A stretch of DNA of 64,000 nt from Hyphomicrobiales bacterium. Lineage in GTDB: Bacteria > Pseudomonadota > Alphaproteobacteria > Rhizobiales > Rhizobiaceae. Each line of letters opens with the position of its first letter. The first letter of the stretch is position 1. Of the stretch, positions 57,016 through 64,000 are shown piece after piece. The notes below the pieces were generated by a model. It worked only from the letters and a program-made list of their open reading frames with translations, did not search any database and had not been told where the DNA came from. The position numbers and the translations under genes are program-made. The stretch lies in assembly GCA_900469625.1 (NCBI GenBank), contig UBXV01000034.1:42597-106596 (forward strand). The letters run 5' to 3'.

Positions 57016-58155
57016 ATGTCCATGGACCACTATTACCTTCTCGGCCGTTCGGGCCTCCGGGTCAGCCGGCTCGCGCTCGGCACGATGACCTTCGGCAATG
57101 GCGGCATTCGCGGGATCGGCGGTTCCTGGGGTTCGGACGAGGATGCAGCGCGCACGATCTTTAACCGCTATGTCGCGGTCGGCGGCAATTTCATCGACAC
57201 GGCCGATTCCTATGCGGCGGGCCTCAGTGAAGAACTGATCGGCAAGTTCGTCGCCGAGAGGGGCGTTCGCGACCGGGTGGTGATCTCCACCAAGTTTTCC
57301 AACAGCCTGGAGCCCGGCAACCCGAATGCCGGCGGCAACGGGCGCAAGAACCTGATGCGCGCCGTCGATGCCTCGCTGCGGCGATTGAAGACGGACTATA
57401 TCGATCTTTATCTGCTGCACACCTGGGACCGGATCACGCCCGCAGAAGAGGTCATGCGGACGTTCGACGATCTCGTGCGCGCCGGCAAGATCCGCTATGC
57501 CGGACTTTCCGACGTGCCCGGCTGGTACGCGGCGCGCGCGCAGACCTGGGCGGAGGCGCATGCCTTGACGCCACCGATCTGCCTGCAACTGCCCTATTCG
57601 CTGGCCGAGCGCAGCATCGAGAACGAATTCGTACCGCTCGCCCAGACGCTCGGCCTCGGGATCACTGCCTGGAGCCCTCTCGCCATGGGCCTGCTCTCCG
57701 GCAAGTATCGCGCTGGCCAGGCGGCGGCGGGGCGGCTCTCGCTCGATGCTGCGGGCAGCGGGCTCGGCCTCTTTACCGAGCGCAACATGCGCATCGTCGC
57801 GGCATTGGAGGAGGTTTCCGGCGAAACTGGCCGCAGCATGGCGCAGGTCGCACTGAACTGGGTGGTTACGCAGCCCGGCGTTGGCGCCGCCATCATCGGC
57901 GCCAGCCGGCTCGAACAGCTCGACGACAATCTGGCCGCGCTCGACTTTACGATCCCTGTCGAATTGCGCCAGCAGTTGCAGGCGGCAAGTGCCGTCGAGC
58001 CGGTCTATCCCTATTCGCTGTTTGCCGACGACTACCAGGCGGGCATCCTCAATGCCGGGGTCGCCGTCGGCGACAAGCCGCGCGGCTATCACCGCGAGAC
58101 CTTTCTGCCGAGGGTCGCCGACTATGTCTTCGGCCAGCCGAAATCCAAGGCCTGA
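57016..58155 (+). CDS. Aldo/keto reductase
   Basis: A 379-residue NADPH-dependent AKR. The catalytic tetrad is visible: Asp and Tyr in FIDTADSYAAGLSEELIGKF, Lys in VISTKFSNSL and His in LYLLHTWDRITP. The cofactor stretch is GVGAAIIGASRLEQLDDN. ATG 57016 is 41 bp after the racemase stop. It may reduce a carbonyl intermediate of the pathway or detoxify an aldehyde; no specific substrate can be given. Confidence 0.9.
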   Translation: MSMDHYYLLGRSGLRVSRLALGTMTFGNGGIRGIGGSWGSDEDAARTIFNRYVAVGGNFIDTADSYAAGLSEELIGKFVAERGVRDRVVISTKFSNSLEPGNPNAGGNGRKNLMRAVDASLRRLKTDYIDLYLLHTWDRITPAEEVMRTFDDLVRAGKIRYAGLSDVPGWYAARAQTWAEAHALTPPICLQLPYSLAERSIENEFVPLAQTLGLGITAWSPLAMGLLSGKYRAGQAAAGRLSLDAAGSGLGLFTERNMRIVAALEEVSGETGRSMAQVALNWVVTQPGVGAAIIGASRLEQLDDNLAALDFTIPVELRQQLQAASAVEPVYPYSLFADDYQAGILNAGVAVGDKPRGYHRETFLPRVADYVFGQPKSKA

Positions 58156-58204
58156 GCCGCGATCAACCGCCGTTCCCTGACCGCTACCACGAAAGGAAAG
58201 TGGC

Positions 58205-59095
58205 ATGACCCTGATGCCCGCCAACCTGACATCCACTGGCGCTGCCGCGTCGTTCATCCTGACGCTTGCCTGCGACGATCAGCCAGGGATCGTTGCGGCC
58301 GTGACAACCGAGCTTGCGGCGATCGGCGGCAACATCGTCGAGAGCAACCAGTTTCGCGACGTCGAAAGCAACTGTTTCTTCATGCGCATCGCCTTTAGCG
58401 GGCCCGCCGGCATGGCGCGCGACGGCGTCGAGCGGGCGCTGAAGCCGGCAATCGACCGCTTCGGCATGAAGGCGGCTATCTCGGATGCGACGCAGCGGCC
58501 GAAGATCATCGTGATGGTCTCCAGGTTCGACCATGCGATGCTGCATCTGCTCTACCAGATCCGCGTCGGCTGGCTGAATGCCGAGGTGGTCGCCATCGTC
58601 TCCAACCACGACGACAGTGCGAGAACCGCCGAACTGGACGGCATTGCCTATCATCACTGGAAGGTAACGAAGGACAACAAGGCCGAGCAGGAGCAGCGTC
58701 TCATCGACCTGGTGCGCGACACCGGGGCCGACCTCGTGGTCCTTGCCCGTTACATGCAGGTGCTTTCCGACAATCTGTCGAAGCGGCTTTATGGCAGGAT
58801 CATCAATATCCACCACTCTTTCCTGCCGTCCTTCAAGGGGGCCAAACCCTATCACCAGGCGCATGTGCGTGGCGTCAAGCTGATCGGCGCGACGGCTCAC
58901 TACGTCACGCCCGATCTGGACGAGGGCCCGATCATCGAGCAGGAGACCGAACGGGTGACCCACGCGATGAGCGCCGAGGATTTCGTCGCCACCGGCCGCG
59001 ACATCGAGAGCCGGGTTCTTGCCCGCGCGGTGAAGATGCATCTGGAAAACCGCGTCATGCTCAACGGTCACAGGACGGTGGTCTTTACACAGTGA
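58205..59095 (+). CDS. purU: Formyltetrahydrofolate deformylase
   Basis: A 296-residue PurU. An N-terminal ACT domain (TLACDDQPGIVAAVTTELAA) is followed by the formyltransferase-fold hydrolase domain (KIIVMVSRFDHAMLHLLYQI) with the catalytic Asn-His-Asp in NIHHSFLPSFKGAKPYHQAH and VTPDLDEGPIIEQ. It hydrolyses 10-formyl-THF to formate and THF. In N-methyl catabolic clusters (sarcosine/dimethylglycine), PurU regenerates free THF needed to accept the next methyl group, and that fits the neighbouring THF-linked dehydrogenase. Confidence 0.95.
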   Translation: MTLMPANLTSTGAAASFILTLACDDQPGIVAAVTTELAAIGGNIVESNQFRDVESNCFFMRIAFSGPAGMARDGVERALKPAIDRFGMKAAISDATQRPKIIVMVSRFDHAMLHLLYQIRVGWLNAEVVAIVSNHDDSARTAELDGIAYHHWKVTKDNKAEQEQRLIDLVRDTGADLVVLARYMQVLSDNLSKRLYGRIINIHHSFLPSFKGAKPYHQAHVRGVKLIGATAHYVTPDLDEGPIIEQETERVTHAMSAEDFVATGRDIESRVLARAVKMHLENRVMLNGHRTVVFTQ

Positions 59096-59102
59096 CGGCG
59101 AC

Positions 59103-59119
59103 GTTATCATTGTCATAAC
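59103..59119. promoter_or_regulatory. Dyad upstream of the DadA-like gene
   Basis: GTTATCATTGTCATAAC has 5-bp arms GTTAT/ATAAC. The half-sites are the same as in the LysR-type dyads at 52942 and 61401 but in opposite order. It lies 54 bp upstream of ATG 59174. Confidence 0.35.
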
Positions 59120-59173
59120 AGATGGAATTTGCGGGCAGAGACGAAACGATGCCCCGCACGAAGGACGAAACCG

Positions 59174-60457
59174 ATGCTGAACGACCCCCGCTCCCACGGC
59201 CTTTGGGAAAAGACCGCGCCGTCGGCGCCGGCAACCGGCCTGCTTGCAGCGGACGCATCCGCCGATGTCGTGGTCGTCGGCGGCGGTTTCACCGGCATTT
59301 CGGCAGCGCTGCATCTGGCCGAGGCCGGCCGCAGGGTCATCCTGCTCGAAGGGACCGAGATCGGCTTTGGCGGCGCGGGGCGCAATGTCGGGCTGATCAA
59401 TGCCGGCATGTGGGTGATGCCCGACGACCTGCCCGGCGAACTCGGGGCAGTTCACGGCGAAAGGCTTCTCGATCTTCTGGGCAACGGGCCGCGCGTGGTG
59501 ATGGAGCTGATCGACAGACATGCGATTGCCTGCGAGCTCGAGCGCAACGGCACGCTGCACTGCGCCGTCGGTGAAAGCGGCCTGAAGGAAATCGCCGAAC
59601 GGGCTTCGCAGTGGCAGAAGCGCGGCGCGCCGGTCGAGCTTCTCGACGCGGCAGAGACGGCTGCCCGAATAGGCACGTCAGCCTATGCCGGCGCGCTCCT
59701 CGACAAGCGGGCAGGGACCTTGCAGCCGCTTGCCTATGTCCGTGGCCTGGCGCATGCGGCTGAGCGTGCCGGGGTTACGTTGCACACATCGAGCCGGGTC
59801 GTCTCGACGGAGCGGATCGGCAGCCGCTGGAAGGTGGCGACGGACAGGGCATCGGTGACGGCCGACTGGATCATCGTCGCGACCGACGCCTATAGTACCG
59901 GCCCGTGGGAGCATGTGCGCACCGAGCAGGTCTACCTGCCCTATTTCAACCTCGCGACCTGGCCGCTTGCGCCGGAGATGCTCGCGACCATCCTGCCCGA
60001 CCGCGAGGGCGTGTGGGACACCAAGGAGATCCTCTCGTCGTTCCGCATGGACAAGGCGGGACGGCTGGTGTTCGGCAGCGTCGGCGCTTTGCGCAACGGC
60101 GGTGCTGCCGTGCACAAGGCCTGGGCGCGGCGTTCGCTGGCCCGGCTTTTCCCGGAGCTGGGCAAGGTCGATTTCGAGTGCGAATGGTACGGCCAGATCG
60201 GCATGACCACCAACGCGCTGCCGCGCTTCCATCGGTTCGCGCCGAATGTCGTCGGCTTTTCCGGCTATAACGGTCGCGGCATCGCGCCCGGAACGGTGTT
60301 CGGCCGGGTGCTCGCGCGCCATATTCTGGGAGAGATCGCCGAGGCGGAGTTGCCCTTGCCGCTCAGCGACCCCAATGACCCGCCGATGCGGCGTCTGAAG
60401 GAAGCCTATTACGAGGCTGGCGCCCAGGTCGCGCACTTCGTCGGCGAGCGCTTCTGA
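59174..60457 (+). CDS. FAD-dependent amino acid oxidoreductase (DadA/PuuB-like)
   Basis: A 427-residue flavoprotein of the DAO fold: VVVVGGGFTGISAALHLAEA and VILLEGTEIGFGGAGRNVGL form the FAD site, and YNGRGIAPGTVFGRVLA the C-terminal flavin motif. The GAGRNVGLINAG region resembles PuuB/DadA proteins that oxidise gamma-glutamylputrescine or amino acids. ATG 59174 has AAGGA 9 bp upstream. It probably oxidises the amine or amino acid that enters through the upstream transporter, passing electrons to O2 or a quinone. Confidence 0.9.
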   Translation: MLNDPRSHGLWEKTAPSAPATGLLAADASADVVVVGGGFTGISAALHLAEAGRRVILLEGTEIGFGGAGRNVGLINAGMWVMPDDLPGELGAVHGERLLDLLGNGPRVVMELIDRHAIACELERNGTLHCAVGESGLKEIAERASQWQKRGAPVELLDAAETAARIGTSAYAGALLDKRAGTLQPLAYVRGLAHAAERAGVTLHTSSRVVSTERIGSRWKVATDRASVTADWIIVATDAYSTGPWEHVRTEQVYLPYFNLATWPLAPEMLATILPDREGVWDTKEILSSFRMDKAGRLVFGSVGALRNGGAAVHKAWARRSLARLFPELGKVDFECEWYGQIGMTTNALPRFHRFAPNVVGFSGYNGRGIAPGTVFGRVLARHILGEIAEAELPLPLSDPNDPPMRRLKEAYYEAGAQVAHFVGERF

Positions 60458-60473
60458 AGAAGCGGTTTTCCCG

Positions 60474-61403
60474 TCAATCCCTGGCGAAGAAGTCGGCGTC
60501 GGCGTTCTGCTCCATCAGCCAGTCGCGAAAGATCTCGGTGCCGCGTTTGGGCGGGCGCTGCGCCGGCATGACGATATGGATGCTCTGTCCCGTGAGATAG
60601 CTCGCCCGGATCGGGCAGACGAGCTTGCCGGCCTTCAGGTGGTCGTGCACCAGGTGTTTCCAGCCAAGCGCGACCCCCTGGCCGAGCACCGCCGCTTCGA
60701 TCGAATTTAGCGCGTCGGTGAAGACGAAGTCCTGCGTCAGCTTGGCGGCCGAGACGTCATTACGTTCGAGATATTCGCGCCAGCCGACGCGTGAGCGATG
60801 CCGTTCCTCGAAATGCAAGAGCGTATGGTTGAGCAGGTCGGCCGGGGTCTCGATCGGCCCGTGCTCTTTCAGATAGGCGGGGCTGCAGACTGGCCAAACC
60901 TCTTCGGTGACGAAATGCCAGGCGTGGATACCAGGCCATTTGCCGGTGCCGAGACGTGCGGAAAGGTCGATATCTTCCTCCAGCAGGTCCTGGTCGTCCC
61001 GGCTGCTTTCGGCAATGCGCAGGGCGATATCCGGATGCTGCGCCTTGAAGGCTTTGAGCCGCGGCAGCAGCCACAATTGCACGAAGGATGCGGAGAACGA
61101 CACGCGCACGATATCGCGCGAATGCTTCTGCCTGAGCGACGAGATCACCATGTGCAGGTGGTCGAAGGCTTCCTGGGTTTCCTTGTATAGCCGCTTGCCC
61201 TCGGCCGTCAGCTCCAGCCGGGCATGCTCGCGGCGGAAGAGCTTCAGGCCGGTCGCCTCCTCTAGCAGGCGGATCGTCTTGCTGACGGCGGGCTGGCTGA
61301 CGTTCAGCTCCTCCGCCGCGCCGGTAAAGCTCTGCCGCCGGGCGGCGGCCTCGAAGACGAAGAGATAGTTGGCGGAGGGGACGAGCGAGCGAAGTCTATG
61401 CAT
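60474..61403 (-). CDS. LysR-family regulator, GcvA-like
   Basis: A 309-residue LysR protein of the GcvA group: YLFVFEAAARRQSFTGAAEE, LNVSQPAVSKTIRLLEEATG (helix-turn-helix), then a GcvA-type effector domain (RIAESSRDDQDLLEEDIDLS). It lies between the DadA-like gene (convergent, 16 bp away) and the dimethylglycine-dehydrogenase-like gene (divergent). A T-N11-A dyad overlaps its own start codon (61401-61417) and recurs upstream of the ABC operon (52942-52958), so it probably regulates itself, the dehydrogenase gene and the transport operon. Confidence 0.92.
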   Translation of the reverse strand: MHRLRSLVPSANYLFVFEAAARRQSFTGAAEELNVSQPAVSKTIRLLEEATGLKLFRREHARLELTAEGKRLYKETQEAFDHLHMVISSLRQKHSRDIVRVSFSASFVQLWLLPRLKAFKAQHPDIALRIAESSRDDQDLLEEDIDLSARLGTGKWPGIHAWHFVTEEVWPVCSPAYLKEHGPIETPADLLNHTLLHFEERHRSRVGWREYLERNDVSAAKLTQDFVFTDALNSIEAAVLGQGVALGWKHLVHDHLKAGKLVCPIRASYLTGQSIHIVMPAQRPPKRGTEIFRDWLMEQNADADFFARD

Positions 61404-61417
61404 AAACTGAGGTTATG
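61401..61417. promoter_or_regulatory. LysR-type operator, copy 2
   Basis: CATAAACTGAGGTTATG, inverted repeat with T-N11-A spacing, overlapping the lysR ATG (61401-61403) and 82 bp upstream of the dehydrogenase start. 13 of 17 positions agree with copy 1 at 52942-52958, and the following CC also matches. Confidence 0.6.
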
Positions 61418-61498
61418 CCCCCGGATAGTTTTTAGCAAGATTACAAGCGCACCGGCCGTTTGTAAGTTGCTGAAAATTCCACATAAGGGAACCTCTTC

Positions 61499-63940
61499 AT
61501 GCAAACTCATGCTCGGGCCGTCGTCATCGGCGGCGGTTGCGTCGGTGCCGCCATTCTCTACGGTCTGACGAAGCGCGGCTGGACCGATGTCGCGCTCCTC
61601 GAACGCACGCAGCTGACCGCCGGCTCGACATGGCATGCCGCCGGCCTCATTCCGTCCTATGCCCGCTCGATCAATATCGGCCGCATGATCGCCAAGACCA
61701 TCGAGATCTACGAGGGCCTCGAAGCCGAAACCGGCCAGCATGTCGGCTGGCACAAATGCGGCCAGCTTCGCATCGCCAATACCCGTGACCGTTTTGACGA
61801 ATACAAGAGCTACATGAGCGTTGCGGCGGTTCAGGGCATTCGCGCCGAGCTTGTGTCGCCGGCGGAAGCCCGCGAACTTTGGCCTCTCCTCGAAAACAAC
61901 AAGGAGATGCTGGGCGCTCTCTATCACCCAGACGACGGCCATATCGCGCCGGCCGACGTGACGCAGGCCATGGCCAAGGGTGCCCGCGATCGCGGCGCCA
62001 AGATCTATCTCAACACCGAGGTGCGCGGTTTCGAGCGCATGCCGAGCGGCGAGTGGAAGATCAAGACCAACCAGGGCGAGATCATCTGCGAGCACATCAT
62101 TTCGGCGACCGGCAACTATGCGCGCCAGACCGGCGCCATGCTCGGCCTCGAGATCCCGGCAATCCCGATCGTCCATCAATACTGGATCACCGATGCCGTC
62201 CCCGAAGTGATCGAACGCAAGCGCCAGGGCCTGCCGGAAATGCCGATCCTGCGCGACGAAGGCTTCGAGGGCTATCTGCGCGAGGAGGGCGACGGCCTGA
62301 TGTTCGGCCCCTACGAGAAGACCGAACACCTGAAGCTCTTTGCCGAGAACGGCGTGCCGGAGTGGTTCGGCGCCGACCTGCTTGAAGAGGATTTCGATTC
62401 CGTTTCCTGGAACTGGGAGCGGGCGATGGACCTCGTCCCGGCGCTCGGCCGCGTCGGCATCAAGGCCAATGTCCGCGGCCCCTTCCAGATGACCGCCGAC
62501 GAACTGCCGCTGGTGGGTCCGGCCTGGGGTCTCGACAATGTCTGGATCGCCGAGGGCGTGCCTGGCGGCATTCTCTGGGGCGGCGCCATCGGCTATTACC
62601 TCTCCGAGCGCATCGTCGAAGGCGGCAACAGCCTCGACACGTCAGAGCTGGATCCGCGCCGTTTCGGCGACTACGCCAACAAGAACTGGACGCGTGAGAA
62701 AGTGCGCGAGGCCTGGGGCACCCATGCCGAGCAGCACTATCCCGGCCAGGACATGCCGGCCGCCCGGCCGCAGAAGACCGCACCCTCCTATGATCGCCTG
62801 ACCCAGAAGGGGGCCGTCTGGAGCGTTCTCAACGGCTGGGAAATGCCGAACTGGTTTGCGCCCGAGGGCGTGGAGGCGAAGGACCAGTACAGCTGGCGCT
62901 GGACCGAGAAGGGTAAATATGTCGGCGAGGAGGTTCACGCCGTCAGAAACGCCGTCGGCCTCGTCGAGATGACGCCGATGACCAAGTTCGAAGTGAGCGG
63001 ACCGGGTGCCGAGGCCTGGCTGGACGGCATCCTCGCCAACCGCCTGCCAAAAACAGGTCGCGTCAACCTCAGTCATCACCTGACGAAGAAGGGTGGAGTT
63101 CAGGCTGAGTATGTCGTCGCCCGTCTCGAAGACGGCTTGTTCTACCTGATCTCGACGCCGCGGGCAGAGCGCTGGAACTTCGACGATCTCTCAAAGCTTC
63201 TGCCGAGGGACGGCAGCGTGCAACTGCGCAACGTCACCAATGATCGTGGCTGCTTCACCATCGTCGGGCCGAAGGCGCGCGAGGTGCTGCAGACGCTGAC
63301 CGAAATCGATCTTTCCAACGAGGCCTTCCCCTGGTTCGGCGTGCAGACCGGTACGGTGGGGCTTGCCAGCGACGTCCGTCTGTTGCGCGTCAACTATGAA
63401 GGCGAGCTCGGCTGGGAGCTTTATCATCCGCTCTGCTACCAGCGGCACCTGCTCGACGCCCTGCTTGCCGCCGGCGAGCCGCATGGTCTGCGGTTGGTTG
63501 GCCTGCAGGCGCTGGAATCGTTGCGGCTCGAAAAGTCCTACCGGGCGATGTATCGTGACATGAACCCGGAACTGAGTGCCTGGGAAAGCAGCCTCGATCG
63601 TTTCGTGCGCCTCGACAAGGGCTGCTTCATCGGTCGCGATGCGCTGGTAAAGGCAAAGGAAGAGGGCGTCGCCCGTCGCTCCTTCACCATCGCGATCGAC
63701 ACCGATGGTGCAAGCGCGCTGATCTATGAGGGCGTCTATCATCAAGGCGAGCTGGTCGGTCGCATCACCTCGGGTGGTTACGCCTACACGCTCGGCCACG
63801 ATGTTGCCTTCGCGCTGCTGCCGGTCGAGCTTGGGGTTCCCGGAACGGAACTGGAAGTCCCGATCCTCGGTGAGCGGCGCAAGGCCCGCGTCATCGAAGA
63901 ATCGCCCTACGATCCCGAAGCCAGGCGCGGCCGCATGTAA
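61499..63940 (+). CDS. Dimethylglycine/sarcosine dehydrogenase-like FAD-GcvT fusion
   Basis: An 813-residue two-domain enzyme. Residues about 1-400 are a DAO-type FAD domain: AVVIGGGCVGAAILYGLTKR and TAGSTWHAAGL, where H46 corresponds to the His that binds FAD covalently in dimethylglycine dehydrogenase. Residues about 430-813 form a GcvT-like THF domain (VEMTPMTKFEVSGPGAEAWL; LRVNYEGELGWELYHPL; LDKGCFIGRDALVKAKEEG). The enzyme removes an N-methyl group from dimethylglycine, sarcosine or a similar N-methyl amino acid and passes it to THF as methylene-THF. AAGGGA precedes the ATG. Electrons should go to ETF, which the next gene may encode. Confidence 0.92.
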   Translation: MQTHARAVVIGGGCVGAAILYGLTKRGWTDVALLERTQLTAGSTWHAAGLIPSYARSINIGRMIAKTIEIYEGLEAETGQHVGWHKCGQLRIANTRDRFDEYKSYMSVAAVQGIRAELVSPAEARELWPLLENNKEMLGALYHPDDGHIAPADVTQAMAKGARDRGAKIYLNTEVRGFERMPSGEWKIKTNQGEIICEHIISATGNYARQTGAMLGLEIPAIPIVHQYWITDAVPEVIERKRQGLPEMPILRDEGFEGYLREEGDGLMFGPYEKTEHLKLFAENGVPEWFGADLLEEDFDSVSWNWERAMDLVPALGRVGIKANVRGPFQMTADELPLVGPAWGLDNVWIAEGVPGGILWGGAIGYYLSERIVEGGNSLDTSELDPRRFGDYANKNWTREKVREAWGTHAEQHYPGQDMPAARPQKTAPSYDRLTQKGAVWSVLNGWEMPNWFAPEGVEAKDQYSWRWTEKGKYVGEEVHAVRNAVGLVEMTPMTKFEVSGPGAEAWLDGILANRLPKTGRVNLSHHLTKKGGVQAEYVVARLEDGLFYLISTPRAERWNFDDLSKLLPRDGSVQLRNVTNDRGCFTIVGPKAREVLQTLTEIDLSNEAFPWFGVQTGTVGLASDVRLLRVNYEGELGWELYHPLCYQRHLLDALLAAGEPHGLRLVGLQALESLRLEKSYRAMYRDMNPELSAWESSLDRFVRLDKGCFIGRDALVKAKEEGVARRSFTIAIDTDGASALIYEGVYHQGELVGRITSGGYAYTLGHDVAFALLPVELGVPGTELEVPILGERRKARVIEESPYDPEARRGRM

Positions 63941-63982
63941 CGGTTTTCGCCAGACAACGAACATTGCCGGAAAGGTTTGGCC

Positions 63983-64000
63983 ATGAAAATACTTGTGACG
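63983..64000 (+). CDS. Start of a CDS, possibly ETF beta subunit
   Basis: Only six codons are visible (MKILVT) after an AAAGG ribosome-binding site, 42 bp downstream of the dehydrogenase. EtfB proteins commonly start MKILV, and ETF is the electron acceptor of dimethylglycine dehydrogenase. The evidence is too short for a firm call. Confidence 0.35.

Noticed and set aside
1..64000. tRNA, rRNA, CRISPR arrays, insertion sequences, phage genes, attachment sites, replication origin
   Set aside because: Read for cloverleaf and CCA ends, spaced short repeats, transposase or integrase motifs and iteron arrays; none found. Absence by eye is not proof.

Overview
The window is GC-rich, densely coded DNA of alphaproteobacterial type, most likely from a Rhizobiales member (Ensifer/Sinorhizobium/Rhizobium-like). 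Grounds: codon use rich in GCC/CTG/ATC; promoters of the rhizobial form CTTGNN-N17-NNATAT; many solute-binding-protein ABC systems; several amine and betaine catabolic blocks; small proteins of rhizobial character. I saw no rRNA, tRNA, CRISPR array, transposase or phage gene. It reads like a metabolic region of a chromosome or large replicon, assembled from catabolic and regulatory cassettes.

Layout. (1) 1-9141: a leftward operon iclR - Tm-1-like - HAD hydrolase - two class III PLP enzymes - sugar/amino-acid-type kinase (cut by the window edge), divergent from an APC permease and an aldehyde dehydrogenase; probably uptake and degradation of an amine or amino acid. (2) 9196-20537: a GAF-GGDEF-PilZ diguanylate cyclase, the hpaBC two-component hydroxylase with an AraC regulator, a candidate small RNA, a tail-anchored small protein, a PfpI/DJ-1 protein, two alpha/beta hydrolases, a GGDEF protein with a duplicated sensor domain, and an exported beta-lactamase-fold hydrolase. 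(3) 20551-34378: a catabolic block with a GcvT-like protein, two phytoene-desaturase-like FAD enzymes, a SAM methyltransferase, a BetI-like TetR regulator, a polyamine/betaine-type ABC transporter, a class III aminotransferase, a Rieske oxygenase and a Gfa-family protein. Three near-identical 15-bp operators (core TTGAATGNNYGTTCA), placed beside the three transcription units, tie it together. (4) 34815-44429: periplasmic gamma-glutamyltransferase, LysR/TauE pair, MFS pump, an arsR-acr3-arsC-arsH operon, an orphan sugar-binding protein.

(5) 44807-52466: a secreted lectin-like protein, then a leftward cluster that looks like a partner-switching system: GGDEF-EAL protein, degenerate GHKL-like protein, STAS-like/methyltransferase fusion, Cache-HAMP-SpoIIE phosphatase, GHKL ATPase (slr1658-like), STAS protein (slr1659-like). 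In outline it resembles the Pseudomonas SiaABCD circuit but carries a methyltransferase arm. (6) 53184-64000: an amino-acid-type ABC transporter followed by an Asp/Glu-racemase-family protein, an aldo/keto reductase, PurU, a DadA-like FAD enzyme, a GcvA-like LysR regulator and a dimethylglycine-dehydrogenase-like FAD/GcvT fusion, ending in the first codons of what may be etfB. Two copies of a 17-bp dyad (CATAA-N7-TTATG) lie upstream of the ABC operon and at the lysR/dehydrogenase divergence, suggesting one LysR regulon for N-methyl amino acid use and C1-folate recycling.

The best candidates for an undescribed system are the BetI-like regulon (3) and the methyltransferase-containing partner-switching cluster (5). 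Start sites were refined by hand from ribosome-binding sites and family N-termini; all functional assignments come from reading motifs, without database searches.
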